Source: Palleronia abyssalis (GTDB taxonomy: Bacteria > Pseudomonadota > Alphaproteobacteria > Rhodobacterales > Rhodobacteraceae). From it: 64,000 nucleotides of DNA. Of this stretch, positions 63,293-64,000 are shown piece after piece. The stretch's first letter is position 1; the number at the start of each line of letters is the position of its first letter. A model generated the notes under the pieces. The model was not told the origin of the DNA. It made no database searches and worked only from the letters and a program-made list of their open reading frames with translations. Made by a program: the position numbers and the translations under genes. The stretch lies in NCBI RefSeq assembly GCF_900302445.1, contig NZ_ONZF01000013.1, forward strand, positions 46,664 to 110,663. Direction: 5' to 3'.

Positions 63293-63912
63293 TGCAGTTC
63301 TATCTGGCCTATCAGCCGATCATCGACTTCTTCCTGTTGTCGGTCGGGTTCGGGTACAGCCAGCAGATCGCGTTGCGCGCCGGGGTGTTCTCGATCGCGA
63401 CGGCGGGTTTCGCGGCGCTGGGGTCCTATTGCGTGGCGATCCTTGCGACCGAAACCGACGTTCCGATCTTCCTGACCGTGATCCTGGGCACCGCACTGGC
63501 GGCGGGTGTGGGCGGCTTGCTGGCGTTCCCGCTGGCCCGTCTGCGGGGCGCGTTCCAGGCCATCGCCACTTTGGCTTTCGTGCAGATCATCCTGTCGCTG
63601 CTGCTGTATGGCGAGGGGTTCACCGGCGGCGCATTGGGGATCGTCGGAATCCCGCGCGAGGTGAACACCTGGATCCTGCTTCTGGTGGTCGCGGCGACGA
63701 TGTTCGTTCTGTGGAACATCGGCCGGTCGGGGATGGGGCGCGTGTTCAACGCGCTGCGTCAGGAGGAAAGCGTCGCGTCCTCTCTGGGCGTGAACATCGG
63801 CAAGTACCACATCATCGCCTTCATCCTGTCGGGCGCGTTGGGCGGTCTCTTCGGGGGTCTGCAAAGCCTTTATCCCGCATTATTCACCGGAACGGCTCCC
63901 CGGTGGGCTTGA
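63289..63912 (+). CDS. Branched-chain-type ABC transporter permease (LivM-like), C-terminally truncated
   Basis: Only 207 residues, against about 290-330 for the family. It has the N-terminal membrane segments and the contact loop GRVFNALRQEESVASSLGVNIGKYHIIAF, then YPALFTG. After that the expected final part (a VVLGGxGTLxG segment and last helices) is missing, and the frame ends APRWA-stop. The break lies near 63,895 and the following bases do not resemble a Liv gene. Disruption by an insertion or rearrangement is likely, leaving an inactive permease; no ATPase genes are visible beyond. Confidence 0.75.
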   Translation: MMQFYLAYQPIIDFFLLSVGFGYSQQIALRAGVFSIATAGFAALGSYCVAILATETDVPIFLTVILGTALAAGVGGLLAFPLARLRGAFQAIATLAFVQIILSLLLYGEGFTGGALGIVGIPREVNTWILLLVVAATMFVLWNIGRSGMGRVFNALRQEESVASSLGVNIGKYHIIAFILSGALGGLFGGLQSLYPALFTGTAPRWA

Positions 63913-64000
63913 GGCAAGGTGAGGCCGTTCCTGCCGGCCTCTGGGCGAGCGTTTGCTGCGAGTGTCAGCCGCGCTTCGCGCATGAGTTGATAGAGCTGCT
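63895..64000. other. Unrelated DNA at the livM break; possible mobile-element end
   Basis: From about 63,895 the sequence no longer fits LivM in any plus frame. On the minus strand a frame enters from the window edge (LYQLMREARLTLAANARPE...) and runs to a stop at 63870-63872 inside livM. That is consistent with, but does not prove, the 3' end of a transposase gene. I cannot name an element, and only about 100 bases are visible. Confidence 0.3.

Noticed and set aside
63895..64000. Assignment to a named insertion-sequence family
   Set aside because: Only about 100 bases are visible, with no terminal repeat pair or catalytic motif.

Overview
The window is high-GC, gene-dense DNA from an alphaproteobacterium, most likely a member of the Rhodobacterales/Roseobacter group. 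This is inferred from codon use, the zur-znu layout, GTG/TTG starts, and many four-base ATGA overlaps. I saw no rRNA, tRNA or CRISPR array. Almost everything after base 8 kb is catabolic: CoA-thioester chemistry, oxygenases and solute importers.

Left edge (1-8.2 kb): an incomplete fusion of a glycosyltransferase-like domain to an alginate-lyase domain overlaps an MsbA-type exporter. A VapBC-type toxin-antitoxin pair follows, then a zinc-uptake locus (zur-znuC-znuB, with znuA divergent across a palindromic control region).

Block 1 (8.2-25.7 kb) looks like a CoA-dependent 2-aminobenzoate (anthranilate) or related aromatic acid pathway. It holds a MarR regulator, crotonase, acyl-CoA dehydrogenase and aryl-CoA ligase in one operon. 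Divergent from it is a LivKHMGF-type importer with a cupin and a flavin monooxygenase. Further right are a polar amino acid importer lacking its ATPase, an aminotransferase, the two-domain 2-aminobenzoyl-CoA monooxygenase/reductase with an SDR, a 4HBT thioesterase and a RidA protein. Inverted repeats built on TTCAAGC/GCTTGAA lie in front of both the MarR operon and the monooxygenase, suggesting one MarR-controlled regulon.

Block 2 (25.8-63.9 kb) is a second, larger catabolic island whose substrate I cannot name. It has two acyl-CoA ligases plus a stripped-down ligase-like protein, a class III CoA-transferase and two Rieske oxygenase alpha subunits. It also has a Rieske ferredoxin, a [2Fe-2S] ferredoxin, five SDRs, a thiolase and a cysteine-less thiolase-like protein with a DUF35 partner. 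MaoC and crotonase enzymes, an acyl-CoA dehydrogenase, a full 2-oxoacid dehydrogenase complex (E1 alpha, E1 beta, E2, and E3 8 kb away) and two ThuA-like proteins are present. So are two VOC proteins, GMC and KstD/fumarate-reductase-like flavoproteins, two SnoaL-like proteins and a second Liv-type importer. A GntR/FCD regulator sits in the middle, and a TATAC-centred motif (best form GTATACAA) recurs in nearly every intergenic promoter region of this block. The gene set resembles degradation of an alicyclic, terpenoid, steroid-like or aromatic carboxylic acid: import, CoA activation, ring oxidation, hydrolytic ring opening, beta-oxidation and retro-aldol cleavage, and 2-oxoacid oxidation. The last importer gene (livM-like) breaks off near base 63,895 into unrelated DNA, possibly a mobile-element end.
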